Below are positions 14,490 to 14,576 of a stretch of DNA of 14,576 nt, piece by piece (the stretch's first letter is position 1; each line of letters begins with the position of its first letter). Source of the DNA: an uncultured Clostridia bacterium (GTDB lineage Bacteria > Bacillota > Clostridia > Christensenellales > Aristaeellaceae); NCBI GenBank assembly GCA_934647165.1, contig CAKUFA010000048.1, positions 1 to 14,576 of the forward strand, given 5' to 3'. Under the pieces are notes generated by a model. That model had not been told where the DNA came from. It saw nothing but the letters and a program-made list of their open reading frames with translations, and searched no databases. The translations under genes were made by a program, and so were the position numbers.

Positions 14490-14576
14490 ATATCCGGTTA
14501 TGAAAAATAACCAAAGGCAAAGGCTACGGGCTAATAACGAAGTATTAAAAGAGCTTAGTTATCAGGTGTAGCAATG
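14490..14576 (+). other. Unassigned right-edge sequence
   Basis: No recognisable gene is seen. It opens with a small hairpin, GGTTAT-GAAAA-ATAACC (14496-14512), followed by GGCAAAGGCTACGGGCTAA (14517-14535) and a second loose dyad, ATAAC...GTTAT. A 23-codon frame beginning MKNNQRQRLRAN (14500-14571) ends in TAG without a clear ribosome binding site. The last bases include an ATG (14574-14576) that could start a gene beyond the window. Confidence 0.3.

Noticed and set aside
14243..14503. 86-codon frame as an intact small transcription factor
   Set aside because: Its N-terminal half does not match the HTH domain without a frame change, and its C-terminus runs through a terminator stem, so a pseudogene is the better reading.

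Overview
The window looks like a chromosomal segment of an anaerobic, probably endospore-forming member of the Clostridia (Bacillota) with moderately high GC. The reasons are a (R)-2-hydroxyacyl-CoA dehydratase activase-type system, a collagen-like protein with a tail typical of clostridial spore-surface or cell-surface proteins, strong purine-rich ribosome binding sites, and a HD-GYP/GGDEF regulator of a style common in gut and rumen Clostridia. This placement is inference. No rRNA, tRNA, insertion sequence, CRISPR array or phage gene was seen.

Layout. Everything from 1 to 11107 reads on the minus strand and the rest on the plus strand. In transcription order the minus-strand units are: (a) a HAD-family phosphatase and an MFS transporter, joined by a 4-base overlap (11107 to 9177), ending at a strong terminator; (b) a REC/HD-GYP/PAS-like/GGDEF c-di-GMP enzyme followed 21 bases later by an HPt phosphotransfer protein (8904 to 6175), ending at one or two hairpins; (c) a large two-ASKHA-domain activase-like protein overlapping a second protein of the HgdB/DUF2229-associated type (5949 to 1779), ending at a clear terminator; (d) a collagen-like protein with a small carbohydrate-binding-like insert, followed across a hairpin by a family 2 glycosyltransferase that runs off the left edge (1590 to 1). 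On the plus strand a strong extended -10 promoter drives trkA and trkH, overlapping by 4 bases, which encode a Trk-type K+ uptake system. The right 414 bases contain a decayed LuxR-type helix-turn-helix remnant, a strong terminator and an unassigned stretch.

How the genes may work together. TrkA/TrkH form one K+ uptake system. The HPt protein and the receiver domain of its neighbour suggest a His-Asp phosphorelay that controls c-di-GMP synthesis and breakdown in one polypeptide. The two activase-type proteins are probably the two pieces of what is commonly one polypeptide of about 1400 residues. It belongs to an abundant family of uncertain substrate that resembles ATP-driven one-electron activators. 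The collagen-like protein and glycosyltransferase are a plausible substrate/modifying-enzyme pair for a glycosylated surface or exosporium filament.

Most of the window is conventional. The points best worth a second look are the collagen/CBM-like/glycosyltransferase cassette, the split activase, the Cys-rich sensor region inside the c-di-GMP enzyme, the unexplained hairpin at 6124-6152, and the LuxR remnant next to trkH.
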